Counted from the first letter of the stretch, positions 8,970 through 17,077 are shown. The stretch is 64,000 nt of DNA from Mucilaginibacter_A sp050954285 (GCA_050954285.1 JBPBPL010000009.1:124001-188000), one strand, 5' to 3'. Notes: generated by a model from the letters alone, not told the origin. A program made the numbers and translations.

Positions 8970-9368
8970 TCATAACTTAGAACTTTGCAGGGAAGTACGT
9001 GATTGTTTTTTTAGTTCATCCCGATGCTGGACTCCCCATTCAAACAAAGTATCAAGTACCGGTTCCAAGGTTCGGCTGTATGCTGTCAATTCATACTCTA
9101 CTATTACAGGAGGACCTGGTAAAACGTTTCTTTTAACAAAGCCGTTTAGTTCCAAGTCTTTTAATTCTGAAGCAAGGACCTTTGAGGAAATTCCCACAAT
9201 GGTTCGTTGCAATTCGTTAAAACGGCCTTTTCCATCAAGTAGCGTTACAATGATCTGAAGTTTCCATTTACCTCCGATAGCATATAGTGCATCAGCAATG
9301 GCCTGAAGGCGAAACTTGCAACAAGGCGGATCATAAGTTGTAAGCGGGACTATATTTTGTGTTTCCAT
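8970..9368 (-). CDS. HxlR-family transcriptional regulator
   Basis: 132 residues. ALYAIGGKWKLQIIVTLLDGKGRFNELQR followed by GISSKVLASELKDLELNGFV is the HxlR winged helix-turn-helix. Two adjacent cysteines (residues 16 and 17) precede the DNA-binding helix; several redox-sensing HxlR proteins, such as those reacting with quinones or aldehydes, use a cysteine at this position. The gene is divergent from an azoreductase-like flavoprotein, and three tandem palindromes fill the gap, so it probably controls that gene and itself. Confidence 0.9.
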   Translation of the reverse strand: METQNIVPLTTYDPPCCKFRLQAIADALYAIGGKWKLQIIVTLLDGKGRFNELQRTIVGISSKVLASELKDLELNGFVKRNVLPGPPVIVEYELTAYSRTLEPVLDTLFEWGVQHRDELKKQSRTSLQSSKL

Positions 9369-9377
9369 ATATAATAC

Positions 9378-9427
9378 TTACCTAAAGGTAACCACTTACT
9401 TTTTGTAAAGTCCTTACTTTTTGTAAG
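9378..9427. promoter_or_regulatory. Three tandem palindromes, candidate HxlR operator array
   Basis: TTACCTAAAGGTAA at 9378-9391 is a perfect palindrome. CTTACTTTTTGTAAA at 9395-9409 and CTTACTTTTTGTAAG at 9413-9427 are direct copies of each other, and each is itself an inverted repeat (the first with one mismatch). Centres are spaced about 18 bases. They lie between the divergent HxlR and azoreductase genes, close to the HxlR start. Dimeric HxlR proteins bind such GTA-n-TAC-like inverted repeats, so regulation of both genes is likely (inference). Confidence 0.65.
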
Positions 9428-9506
9428 TAAAGGTACGTAATATTGCGTTGTAAATGCAAACAGGTATATCCAAATAAATTACTTTTTACCTTCAACTAAA
9501 ATACAA

Positions 9507-10106
9507 ATGAAAATCTTACATCTTATTTCTAGCCCTCGAAACGCATCCTCTTTTAGCATTAAACTGGGAAATGCAATTGTAGAAAAATTGCAGACAGCTC
9601 ATCCAGACAGCACCGTAGAAGTACACAACTTAGCCAAAACCCCTTTTCCACATTTGGAGGAAGTCCATCTGAATTCTTTTTTTACCCCTAAAGAAAATCA
9701 TACGCCGGAAATGTCAGAAGCAATCAAGCATTCGGACCAAGCTATTGCAGAACTCCAAAATGCAGACGTAATTGTAATTGGTGTACCCATGTACAACTTC
9801 GGCATACCTTCTACGCTTAAAGCCTGGATCGATCATATTGCACGCACCGGACTTACTTTCAGATACACCCAAGAAGGGCCGGAAGGACTGGTAAAAAATA
9901 AAAAGGTTTACCTGGCTATTTCTACCGGAGGAGTATACAGTGAAGGAATGATGAAAGCATATGATTTTACAGAATCTTATTTAAGGGCAGTTCTGGGATT
10001 CTTAGGAATGACTGATTTAACTGCTTTCCGGGTAGAAGGCATAAATATGCCTGGATTAAAAGACGACGCATTGGAAAATGCGATACAAAACATACATCTA
10101 TCATAA
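9507..10106 (+). CDS. FMN-dependent NADH azoreductase / quinone reductase (AzoR-like)
   Basis: 199 residues of flavodoxin fold. MKILHLISSPRNASSFS holds the phosphate-binding loop for FMN, and VPMYNFGIPSTLKAWIDH near residue 95 is the signature of the AzoR branch. STGGVYSEG is the second FMN-contacting loop. AzoR proteins reduce quinones, nitro- and azo-compounds by two-electron transfer from NAD(P)H, and are commonly induced through redox-sensing HxlR or MarR repressors. The divergent HxlR gene fits exactly that arrangement. Confidence 0.9.
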   Translation: MKILHLISSPRNASSFSIKLGNAIVEKLQTAHPDSTVEVHNLAKTPFPHLEEVHLNSFFTPKENHTPEMSEAIKHSDQAIAELQNADVIVIGVPMYNFGIPSTLKAWIDHIARTGLTFRYTQEGPEGLVKNKKVYLAISTGGVYSEGMMKAYDFTESYLRAVLGFLGMTDLTAFRVEGINMPGLKDDALENAIQNIHLS

Positions 10107-10224
10107 CACAACGTGTCAGATTCTGACAACAAAGTGTATGTTGTGGCCGTAACAACTTATAAAACACACCTGTATTAAATTAATAAATCTTCACTAATCA
10201 ATAAAAAAACACATTTTTATCTTT

Positions 10225-10797
10225 ATGAAAAAAAACATCATTCTAATGGTTGCATTTTTACTGAATACAGCAGCATTTGCACAGACTTGGAAAGCGGACA
10301 AGGCACATTCTCATATTACCTTTACCATTACTCACCTTGCAGTATCTGATGTTGATGGCTCGTTTAAAGCATTTGATGCAACCATTACTTCTGCCAAGCC
10401 AGACTTTAGTGATGCGAAAGTGGAATTTACTGCTAATACGGCTTCTGTAAGCACGGATAATGATATGCGCGATAACCACCTCAAATCAGCCGAGTTTTTT
10501 GATGTAGCCAAGTATCCAACGCTTAAATTTGTTAGTAATTCTATTTCGCAAACAAGTACCAATCATTATAAACTAAATGGCAACATGACACTAAATGGCG
10601 TAACCAAACCGGCAACGTTTGATCTGGTTTACCGGGGCACCATTACCAATCCAATGACTAAAGCTCCTGATGCCGGCTTTGTTGTAACAGGAACGGTTAA
10701 ACGTTCAGATTATAATTTCGGCAGCAAATATGGAGCGCCAATGTTAAGTGACGAGGTTACTTTTAAAGCTTCTGGCGAATTTGCAAAAGCAAATTAG
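10225..10797 (+). CDS. YceI-family periplasmic protein
   Basis: 190 residues. MKKNIILMVAFLLNTAAFAQ is a cleavable signal peptide ending at about residue 20. WKADKAHSHITFTITHLAVSDVDGSF is the first lipocalin-like strand set of YceI, and MRDNHLKSAEFFDVAKYPTLKF is the strongest family motif. YceI proteins form a beta-barrel that binds isoprenoid chains or amide lipids; cellular roles are mostly inferred. It follows the azoreductase by about 120 bases and ends at a strong terminator. Confidence 0.92.
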   Translation: MKKNIILMVAFLLNTAAFAQTWKADKAHSHITFTITHLAVSDVDGSFKAFDATITSAKPDFSDAKVEFTANTASVSTDNDMRDNHLKSAEFFDVAKYPTLKFVSNSISQTSTNHYKLNGNMTLNGVTKPATFDLVYRGTITNPMTKAPDAGFVVTGTVKRSDYNFGSKYGAPMLSDEVTFKASGEFAKAN

Positions 10798-10826
10798 ACT
10801 TAGGATATTATCCAAAAATTTTACAA

Positions 10827-10866
10827 CAAAGCGTACCGGTGTAAAAGCCGGTACGCTTTGTTTTTT
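10827..10866 (+). terminator. Rho-independent terminator after the YceI gene
   Basis: A perfect 13-bp stem (10827-10839 with 10848-10860, including GCGTACCGG/CCGGTACGC) closes an 8-base loop and is followed directly by six T residues. It sits 30 bases after the YceI stop codon. Confidence 0.92.
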
Positions 10867-10981
10867 AAAAATCATTTCAACCTTTGCTTTATGAATTATT
10901 AGTACGATAACGCTTGTACCTAATTTCCTTTTTTGACAAGCAAAACAGCCTGATAATGGGTACGATAGGTTTAATATTTTA

Positions 10982-11058
10982 ATGCTTCTTTTATCGACAT
11001 AAAATCTGAAAATAGATTTTGCTTTTTTACTGCAATTTTAAGCAGATAAAAACAGTAT
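10982..11058. repeat. Inverted pair of the dispersed repeat, one of each sister form
   Basis: The left unit starts at 10982 as ATGCTTCTTTTATC-GAC-ATAAAATC. The right unit, read from 11058 on the minus strand, is ATACTGTTTTTATC-TGC-TTAAAATT. The pair shows that the TTC and TGT forms belong to one family. It lies in the 302-base gap between the YceI terminator and the convergent antiporter gene, which otherwise holds no gene. A third related stretch (11090-11100, ATGCTTCTTCT) overlaps the antiporter stop codon. Confidence 0.85.
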
Positions 11059-11099
11059 CGATTTACATTGACAATAAAAATTTAAAAGTGATGCTTCTT

Positions 11100-12152
11100 C
11101 TAACTGATAAAAAACAGGCCGCCAATTCCTAAAAAGTAGGTAATTAGAACCAAGAACGAATCGATGCCCATTCTCAAAATTTGGCGTTTGGGACGGAAGA
11201 TCAAGCCATAAATATAAATTGTGGTCAGCAACATACCCAAGCCGGTTAAGTAAATGTCCGATTTCTGCGCCATCGGCAGAATCGATTTTCCGGAAATCAG
11301 CGTAGCTACTAAAAAAAGCACTGGTAAAAAAGCATTTCCACCAAAAATATCGCTGATGGCCAAGTCATAATCCTTCAGTTTTACGGAAGCTAAGCCGGTA
11401 GAAACTTCGGGGAGGGAAGTCGCCGCGGCCAAAACCGTCGCTCCAAAAAGCACGCCCTGCATTCCAATATGTTTGGCCATGGCATCACTACTGATTTCCA
11501 AAGCCACACCGGCCACCAGCGTAACCAGGGCACTCACTAAAAATATAATTATGGTTTTACCAATGGGTTTTTTCGGTTTATCGTCAGCCTGATCTTTTGG
11601 TTTAGCAGGTTTTAGTTGCAGATCAGCAGCCTCTTTAGTTACCCAAGGCAAATCTTTTTGGGCTTTGCTAATGATTTTTACGGTTACAATCCAAACGATT
11701 AATATCAGTAAATCCGCTGGCGTAACGTGCCATAAAATTACTTTTGCCGGCAACTCGTGGCCCATTATCACTAATGATAATACGGCGAGTACCAGCACTG
11801 CTTCCAGCACCAGCACCAGGGAAACCGCTTTGTACGTTAGCGGATCTTTCTTACCTAAGCCAAAAGCATCCAATACCACCAGCACTACGGTTTGAAGTGC
11901 AATACCGCCTAAAATATTACCGATGGCAAGCCCGAGATCGTTTTTTAAAGCTGCCGTAACCACGATCACCATTTCTGGCAGATTAGTTACTATGGCCAAA
12001 ATAATCAATCCGCCCAAAGCTTCCCCTAAACCAAAATGTTTAGAAAGTGTATCGGTAGTATTAGAAATTTTAATGCCTGCAAACCAGATGGCTACTGCGG
12101 CGGCAACGAAAATAACGGCTAAAAGTGGAAAAGAAAGGGAAGAAATATCCAT
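11100..12152 (-). CDS. Sodium/calcium exchanger family membrane protein (CaCA, YrbG/CaxA-like)
   Basis: 350 residues with about ten hydrophobic helices. The two internally repeated alpha motifs are visible: GEALGGLIILAIVTNLPE (about residues 43-60) with GNILGGIAL after it, and GVLFGATVLAAATSLPEV with DIFGGNAF in the second half. The acidic residues in these repeats bind the exchanged cation. A charged cytoplasmic loop of Lys/Pro-rich sequence (about residues 175-200) separates the halves. Whether it exchanges Ca for Na or H cannot be told from sequence. It is divergent from the small HMA gene. Confidence 0.88.
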   Translation of the reverse strand: MDISSLSFPLLAVIFVAAAVAIWFAGIKISNTTDTLSKHFGLGEALGGLIILAIVTNLPEMVIVVTAALKNDLGLAIGNILGGIALQTVVLVVLDAFGLGKKDPLTYKAVSLVLVLEAVLVLAVLSLVIMGHELPAKVILWHVTPADLLILIVWIVTVKIISKAQKDLPWVTKEAADLQLKPAKPKDQADDKPKKPIGKTIIIFLVSALVTLVAGVALEISSDAMAKHIGMQGVLFGATVLAAATSLPEVSTGLASVKLKDYDLAISDIFGGNAFLPVLFLVATLISGKSILPMAQKSDIYLTGLGMLLTTIYIYGLIFRPKRQILRMGIDSFLVLITYFLGIGGLFFIS

Positions 12153-12288
12153 GTGGTAAATTTAGGATTTTATGTTTGGTTCCTCTCCTCAAAGAATTTA
12201 TAACAAGATTATATAAACTATTTTTTTAATCTTATAAACTTAAAACCAGTGCAACCGGTAAGTTTACATCAGTTTAAATATAATTAGT

Positions 12289-12501
12289 ATGGAAGCGCTG
12301 AAATTCAAAACCAATATCAATTGCGGCGGTTGCGTGGTAAAAGTAACGCCGGTTTTAAATGCTTTGGAAGGTGTAGTAAACTGGTATGTTGATACTACCA
12401 GTAAGGAAAAAATACTTACGATAAATGCTGATCCGGGTTTAAAACCGCAGCAAATAACCCTGGCGTTAAAAAGCATCGGGTTTCAATCCGAAAGCATTTA
12501 A
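12289..12501 (+). CDS. Small heavy-metal-associated (HMA) domain protein
   Basis: 70 residues forming one ferredoxin-like HMA domain. INCGGCVVKV carries the CxxC metal site near residues 12-15, and the C-terminal ITLALKSIGFQSE is the usual last strand. Such free-standing domains act as copper chaperones or as remnants of transport systems. No P-type ATPase or copper regulator lies nearby, so its metal is unproven. A strong terminator follows the stop codon at once. Confidence 0.88.
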   Translation: MEALKFKTNINCGGCVVKVTPVLNALEGVVNWYVDTTSKEKILTINADPGLKPQQITLALKSIGFQSESI

Positions 12502-12540
12502 AAAAAGAAAAAGCCTGAACAATCAGGCTTTTTCTTTTTA
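12502..12540 (+). terminator. Terminator after the HMA gene
   Basis: A perfect 17-bp stem (12502-12518 with 12523-12539) with core AAGCCTGA/TCAGGCTT closes a 4-base loop. The flanking A-run and T-run make it functional in both directions. It begins at the HMA stop codon. Confidence 0.92.
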
Positions 12541-12566
12541 TCTCAGACCAATTTTCGGAATATCCT

Positions 12567-12590
12567 ATGCTTCTTTTATCAGTATAAATT
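12567..12590 (+). repeat. Single copy of the dispersed repeat
   Basis: ATGCTTCTTTTATC followed by AGTATAAATT. The internal palindrome TTTTAT-N4-ATAAA is present. It sits between the HMA terminator and the 3' end of the flavin monooxygenase gene. Confidence 0.85.
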
Positions 12591-12612
12591 TTGTTTGAAT
12601 TTTTGCTGATCC

Positions 12613-13629
12613 TTATTGTATAACTGCCTCTGCAAACCTTTCCATTTCTTCCAATTGAGGGCTGCATTGCAGCAGGAAGAAATTAGTACCAACCTTTTCA
12701 AACTCGGCTATTCTATCCTGAACTTGTGCTGATGTTCCTGTCAGGCCGCTTCGTAATCCTCTGTTGGAAACCGAATAGTCTGTTAATGATACCTGCTGCT
12801 CCAACTGTGTGCCGGAAAGCCATTGCTGGTAGTTTTTATATCCAGAACTTCCTGCCTGAACATTCGTAATCCGGTCTAGTTCCTGTTTTACTTCCTGCTC
12901 TGTGTTACGGATAATACTGTAAGCAGCCACACCAAACTGCATGGGCGGCAAACCTTTTTTCTCCCGTCTTTCGCTCATATCGGCAATGCGTTCGCCAATT
13001 TTTTCCGGCGAATCTCCATGCATCACATATCCATCACAAGTGGAAGAAATCAGATCTTTTGCTGCTTCCGATTCTCCTCCAGCATAAATTGGTGGCCGTG
13101 GAGTAGTAACTGGCTTGGGTTGCAATACGTTATCTTTTACCTGATAATATTTTCCTTCAAAACTGTAATGATCTTTTTTCCAAACATTATCCACAACTTC
13201 AAGCCATTCCGCAGAACGTGCGTAACGGTTATCGTGCTGTTCAAAATGTACACCATATTTTTCTGCCTCGTCTTTCCACCAGGAAGAAACCAGGTTTAAA
13301 GAAATCCTTCCGTTGCTAATGTGGTCAATATTTGCAGCTTGTTTGGCCAATAATGCCGGGTTATGAAACGTTGGCCGCACGGCAACCATCAATTCCTGTT
13401 TACTGGTAACCGCAGCCAAAGCAGCGGCAGTTGACCAAGCATCTAATGAAGGTGCTTCTTCGCCTTTAATATCATTCAGGTTTAACTCGGCAATCAGTGC
13501 CAAATCAAAACCAATTTCTTCACTTCGTATCGCCAGGCGTTTTACATAATCCCAGGTTGGCTGCATCTGCTCGTCTTCCACATTGCGCAGCCATCCACCA
13601 AAAACAGGCATCCAATATCCGTATCTCAT
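12613..13629 (-). CDS. LLM flavin-dependent monooxygenase (SsuD-like)
   Basis: 338 residues, full length for the alkanesulfonate-monooxygenase-like branch. MRYGYWMPVFGGWLRN is the first barrel strand. AAALAAVTSKQELMVAVRPTF and NISNGRISLNLVSSWW (starting as HISNGRISLNLVSSWW) match the SsuD/FMN-binding core, and PPIYAGGESEAAKDL is the conserved strand before the last third. SsuD enzymes oxidise a substrate with reduced FMN and oxygen. The gene starts 7 bases after the ATP-grasp gene, so the two are almost certainly one operon and probably act on the same compound. Confidence 0.9.
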   Translation of the reverse strand: MRYGYWMPVFGGWLRNVEDEQMQPTWDYVKRLAIRSEEIGFDLALIAELNLNDIKGEEAPSLDAWSTAAALAAVTSKQELMVAVRPTFHNPALLAKQAANIDHISNGRISLNLVSSWWKDEAEKYGVHFEQHDNRYARSAEWLEVVDNVWKKDHYSFEGKYYQVKDNVLQPKPVTTPRPPIYAGGESEAAKDLISSTCDGYVMHGDSPEKIGERIADMSERREKKGLPPMQFGVAAYSIIRNTEQEVKQELDRITNVQAGSSGYKNYQQWLSGTQLEQQVSLTDYSVSNRGLRSGLTGTSAQVQDRIAEFEKVGTNFFLLQCSPQLEEMERFAEAVIQ

Positions 13630-13636
13630 CTTTAAT

Positions 13637-14641
13637 TTATATAGAAAAGGTTTCTTCCTTGGGTGAAAATTCGGCTACCTGCTGTTCTAAAAAGTCAACC
13701 AGTTTTTCGTGCGGATTAAAGCCAATTACATTAACAGCATCAGCCACAAAGTTCGAAAGCGCGTTTACATCATAATATAATACTTCGCCATCGCGGTCAT
13801 CAATAATGTATTCTATTCCGCCTACATCTATTTTACTGTGCTGCATAATCGTTTCTATATTGCGGATGATTTCTGGCGATGGTGTAAAGGCTTCAACTTT
13901 CAATCCGTTTTTTGGAGCATCTAATGCGCAGGCATTCCGAACCAGATCCTGCCCAGTGGTTGTTTGACAAATATCAGCTGGGCACAAATTAAACGTATCG
14001 CCACTGGTGTAAACCCGGATTGCATAAATGTATTTTCCGCCAATGGTTTCCACGCGACTGATGTAGCCGCCTCTTGCCGGAATAAATTCCTGAACCAATG
14101 CCGTATGGTCAATACCAAAATCTATCTGCTTATTCTCTATAGCTGTCTGTACTTCTTTTATCGAGTTAAATTTTTCAATACCGGCGCCACTTCCGCCAAT
14201 ATTTGCTTTAATTACGATTGGAAAACGCAAACCTTCAGTTGCCGCTTCTACCTGCGAAGCATGGTTTACCACTCTTGATTTTGGATATTTAATACCTAAA
14301 GTCTGCATCAGCATCAATTGCAATGCCTTGGAGGTTTCATAAGTAAATGCCTGGTAACCATTAATCACCCTAACTCCCAAATTTTCCAGGTGCTTTAAAT
14401 AATTTAATGTGTAAAAAGTGCCCTGAACGCCATCACGTAAATAGGCAGAAGGACTCATGCGGTTAAAAAATAAATCAAAAGCTGGTTTCCCTTCTTCAAT
14501 TGCGTACTGATGCTGGGTTGGATTAACCCTTTGATAAGGTATTCCGCGTTTTTCTAATTCCAGAAATAAGGGTTTAAACCAGTCTGGATGTTCGTGAGAT
14601 ATAACAAATGGATTCATACGTTCTTGTGCGTAACTATGCAT
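13637..14641 (-). CDS. ATP-grasp ligase (RimK / glutathione-synthetase-like)
   Basis: 334 residues. After an N-terminal pre-ATP-grasp domain come RFPIVIKANIGGSGAGIEKF (about residues 155-175, the ATP-binding lysine and glycine-rich loop) and ALVQEFIPARGGYISRVETIGGKYIYAIRV (the second strand pair). GEVLYYDVNALSNF near residue 290 holds the Asn/Asp metal ligands. ATP-grasp enzymes join a carboxylate to an amine or thiol through an acylphosphate. The conserved acceptor is unknown; cotranscription with an SsuD-like monooxygenase points to a small modified amino acid or peptide product (inference). An in-frame ATG at codon 9 is an alternative start. Confidence 0.88.
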   Translation of the reverse strand: MHSYAQERMNPFVISHEHPDWFKPLFLELEKRGIPYQRVNPTQHQYAIEEGKPAFDLFFNRMSPSAYLRDGVQGTFYTLNYLKHLENLGVRVINGYQAFTYETSKALQLMLMQTLGIKYPKSRVVNHASQVEAATEGLRFPIVIKANIGGSGAGIEKFNSIKEVQTAIENKQIDFGIDHTALVQEFIPARGGYISRVETIGGKYIYAIRVYTSGDTFNLCPADICQTTTGQDLVRNACALDAPKNGLKVEAFTPSPEIIRNIETIMQHSKIDVGGIEYIIDDRDGEVLYYDVNALSNFVADAVNVIGFNPHEKLVDFLEQQVAEFSPKEETFSI

Positions 14642-14915
14642 AACAAAGCTATCAACAAATTTAAAAAACTACAAGCTTAGTAGAATATGTAGTATAAACA
14701 TTACAGATAGGTTTGGTAAATCTCTAATTAGTAATAGTAAGTTGTATTTTGATAATTAGTTTTAATGTGATAACTGCCAAAATCAATACTTTTAGCTATT
14801 TGTTAATGTAAATAACAACTATCGAATACATTTTCCGCTTTGTTTTGTAGCATGAGCGGACGACACATCTCGCGGACATAAATTATTCATTTTGTCCGAA
14901 AATATAACTGGATTG

Positions 14916-15422
14916 ATGGAAACAGCACTAATGTTAGCACAAAAATATAAGCCCGAAAAAGTAAAAATCCTGCTGATTGGCGAAGCGCCGGGCAGAGTGG
15001 ATAAAAATTTTTACCTCGGTAATATCAATTTGTACCGAACAGTTTACACGGCTTTCAAAGAACTTTATAATGATTTTGCTTCTGTAGAAGAATTTCTGCA
15101 GTTTTTCAAATCTACCGGCTGCTTTCTGGACCATTTGAGTTTGGAGCATGCTGACCGTTCGGACATGCCAAAAAGAAAAATAAACCGGCAGCAAGGAATT
15201 GTTGGTTTGAGTGAACGCTTAATGGTTTATCAGCCCGAAACAATCATCATTTTAATGAAGGCGCTGGAAAAACAAGTGCAACAGGCGATAACTCTTTCGG
15301 GCATCCAATCCATCAGGCAGCAGGCCACCGTTTCTTATCCTGCAGGCAGCGATGCCAACCGCTTAGCTTGTATTCGTGGTTTGGTAGAAGTACTTAAAAC
15401 TGCTGTGGATTTAAATTTTTAG
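14916..15422 (+). CDS. Uracil-DNA-glycosylase-fold protein, function unknown
   Basis: 168 residues from the ATG at 14916; a TTG at 14892 in the same frame would add eight residues. The segment VKILLIGEAPGRVDKNFYLGN resembles motif 1 (GEAPG) of family 4/5 uracil-DNA glycosylases, where the following acidic residue activates water. The second motif expected near the C-terminus (HPS-like) is not clear: YPAGSDANRL is the closest match. It may therefore be a divergent or inactive member of the superfamily. The gene is flanked by unrelated genes. Confidence 0.65.
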   Translation: METALMLAQKYKPEKVKILLIGEAPGRVDKNFYLGNINLYRTVYTAFKELYNDFASVEEFLQFFKSTGCFLDHLSLEHADRSDMPKRKINRQQGIVGLSERLMVYQPETIIILMKALEKQVQQAITLSGIQSIRQQATVSYPAGSDANRLACIRGLVEVLKTAVDLNF

Positions 15423-15423
15423 C

Positions 15424-15446
15424 TACTTCTTTTATCAGCATAAAAT
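15424..15446 (+). repeat. Single copy of the dispersed repeat directly after a stop codon
   Basis: TACTTCTTTTATC then AGCATAAAATC, beginning two bases after the stop codon of the UDG-fold gene. The internal palindrome TTTTAT-N4-ATAAAA is perfect. Confidence 0.8.
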
Positions 15447-15519
15447 CAGCAGCATAAGTAGACCTTTCAATATTTATGGCCGGTAACCTTACCTTTACTG
15501 CATAAACAGCACATCTACC

Positions 15520-16863
15520 ATGAAGATCGAACAATTTGAAGACACGCAGCTTTCGCATTATTCTTACGCCATTTTAAGTGAATGCGAAGCTGAAATAGTG
15601 CTGATCGATCCTTCCAGAAATATCCGTCCTTACCTCGATTTCGCCCAAAAGAATCAGGCAAAAATTATTGGAGTGATTGAAACCCATCCGCACGCAGATT
15701 TTGTGAGCGGACACTTGGAGTTACATCAAACTACCGGTGCCACGCTGTATTGCTCCAAACTTTTAGGTGCCACTTATCCGCATAAAACTTTTGATGAGGG
15801 CGATGTGATTTCCTTCGGGAAGATTAAATTAAAAGCCTTAAACACGCCTGGCCATTCGCCAGACAGCATTTGCATTGTGCTGGAACATAACGAAAAAGAT
15901 CATGCTGTTTTTACTGGTGATACTTTGTTTATCGGCGATTGTGGCCGGCCGGATTTGCGCGAAACAGCAGGAGCCGTAACTGCTACCCGCGAGGAGCTGG
16001 CGCAGCAGATGTACCATTCGTTGCGGGAAAAACTGATGGTTCTAGATGATGCCGTTTGGGTTTATCCGGCGCATGGGGCAGGCACTTTATGTGGAAAAGC
16101 GCTTAGCGAAGCCAGTTCAAGCAGTATTGGCGCCGAGAAAATGAGCAACTGGTCGTTATCTGATTTATCCGAAAAACAGTTTGTAAAAGCGTTGCTGGAA
16201 GATCAGCCATTTGTGCCGAAATATTTTCCGTTTGATGTGGAGACGAATAAAAAAGGTGCGCCGGTTATGGCTGAATCCATCCAGAAAATTGAAATTAAAG
16301 CAACAGGCGATACTTCTTTTATCAACCCAAAAACTGTAATTATTGATACCCGGCGGACGGAAGTTTTCCAAAACGGGCATTTACCCAATTCCATTAACCT
16401 CCTCACTAACGGCAAACTGGAAACCTGGCTTGGCGCAATTTTGGCTCCAGGAACGCCGTTTTATTTGGTGGCAGAAAATGATCAGCAATTAAAAGAAGTG
16501 ATTAATCGTGCGGCAAAAATTGGTTACGAGGTTTTTGTAAAAGCTGCTTTTGTATTTGAACAAGGCGGTTTGAAAGCTGATTCTTTGGATTTGGCGGATT
16601 TTAAAGCTCAACCGGAAAACTACCACATTATTGATATCCGCAATTATAATGAGCGCAAAGCGCAGCCGGGATTTGCTGGTTCGCTGCACATCCCGCTGCC
16701 CGAACTGATGGAAAGGGCAGCAGAAATTCCAACCGGAAAACCAGTTGTAGTGCATTGCGCCGGTGGCTATCGTAGCGCGGCTGGCAGTAGTATTTTACGC
16801 AATTTACTGCCTCAAAATATAGCCGTTTATGATTTAAGTACCGCCGTACTCAATTTTATATAG
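15520..16863 (+). CDS. MBL-fold hydrolase with two C-terminal rhodanese domains (persulfide dioxygenase-like)
   Basis: 447 residues. The metallo-beta-lactamase domain has the metal motif THPHADFVSGH (His56, His58, Asp60, His65), then GDTLFIGDCGRPDL and YPAHGAGTLCG. The loop GDCGRPDL is typical of ETHE1-like persulfide dioxygenases, which oxidise glutathione or protein persulfides to sulfite. The first rhodanese domain (about residues 255-345) lacks a catalytic cysteine. The second has an intact active loop VHCAGGYRS with Cys413. The build fits sulfide/persulfide oxidation in the cytoplasm. A dispersed-repeat-like stretch lies inside the gene at about 16312-16325. Confidence 0.9.
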   Translation: MKIEQFEDTQLSHYSYAILSECEAEIVLIDPSRNIRPYLDFAQKNQAKIIGVIETHPHADFVSGHLELHQTTGATLYCSKLLGATYPHKTFDEGDVISFGKIKLKALNTPGHSPDSICIVLEHNEKDHAVFTGDTLFIGDCGRPDLRETAGAVTATREELAQQMYHSLREKLMVLDDAVWVYPAHGAGTLCGKALSEASSSSIGAEKMSNWSLSDLSEKQFVKALLEDQPFVPKYFPFDVETNKKGAPVMAESIQKIEIKATGDTSFINPKTVIIDTRRTEVFQNGHLPNSINLLTNGKLETWLGAILAPGTPFYLVAENDQQLKEVINRAAKIGYEVFVKAAFVFEQGGLKADSLDLADFKAQPENYHIIDIRNYNERKAQPGFAGSLHIPLPELMERAAEIPTGKPVVVHCAGGYRSAAGSSILRNLLPQNIAVYDLSTAVLNFI

Positions 16864-16936
16864 CTAAAAAAAGTACACACTTTTGGTTGATAAAGCATTT
16901 TATGCAGTAATGCATCTGTTGTAAGACTGTGCTTCG

Positions 16937-16980
16937 ATGCTTCTTTTATCCACCTAAATTTGGGCTGATAAAACAAGCAT
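16937..16980. repeat. Compact inverted pair of the dispersed repeat
   Basis: Two units share their TAAATTT ends: ATGCTTCTTTTATC from 16937 on the plus strand and ATGCTTGTTTTATC from 16980 on the minus strand. The whole 44 bases form one imperfect palindrome. It is the most compact pair in the window. Confidence 0.8.
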
Positions 16981-17077
16981 TTTAGGTTTTGAAAAAGCCG
17001 GATTAGCCATCAACCAAAGCAGTTAACTTATTTTTAATTTGAAGATAGATTATTTAAGCAGGAACAGTAATTTCAGC

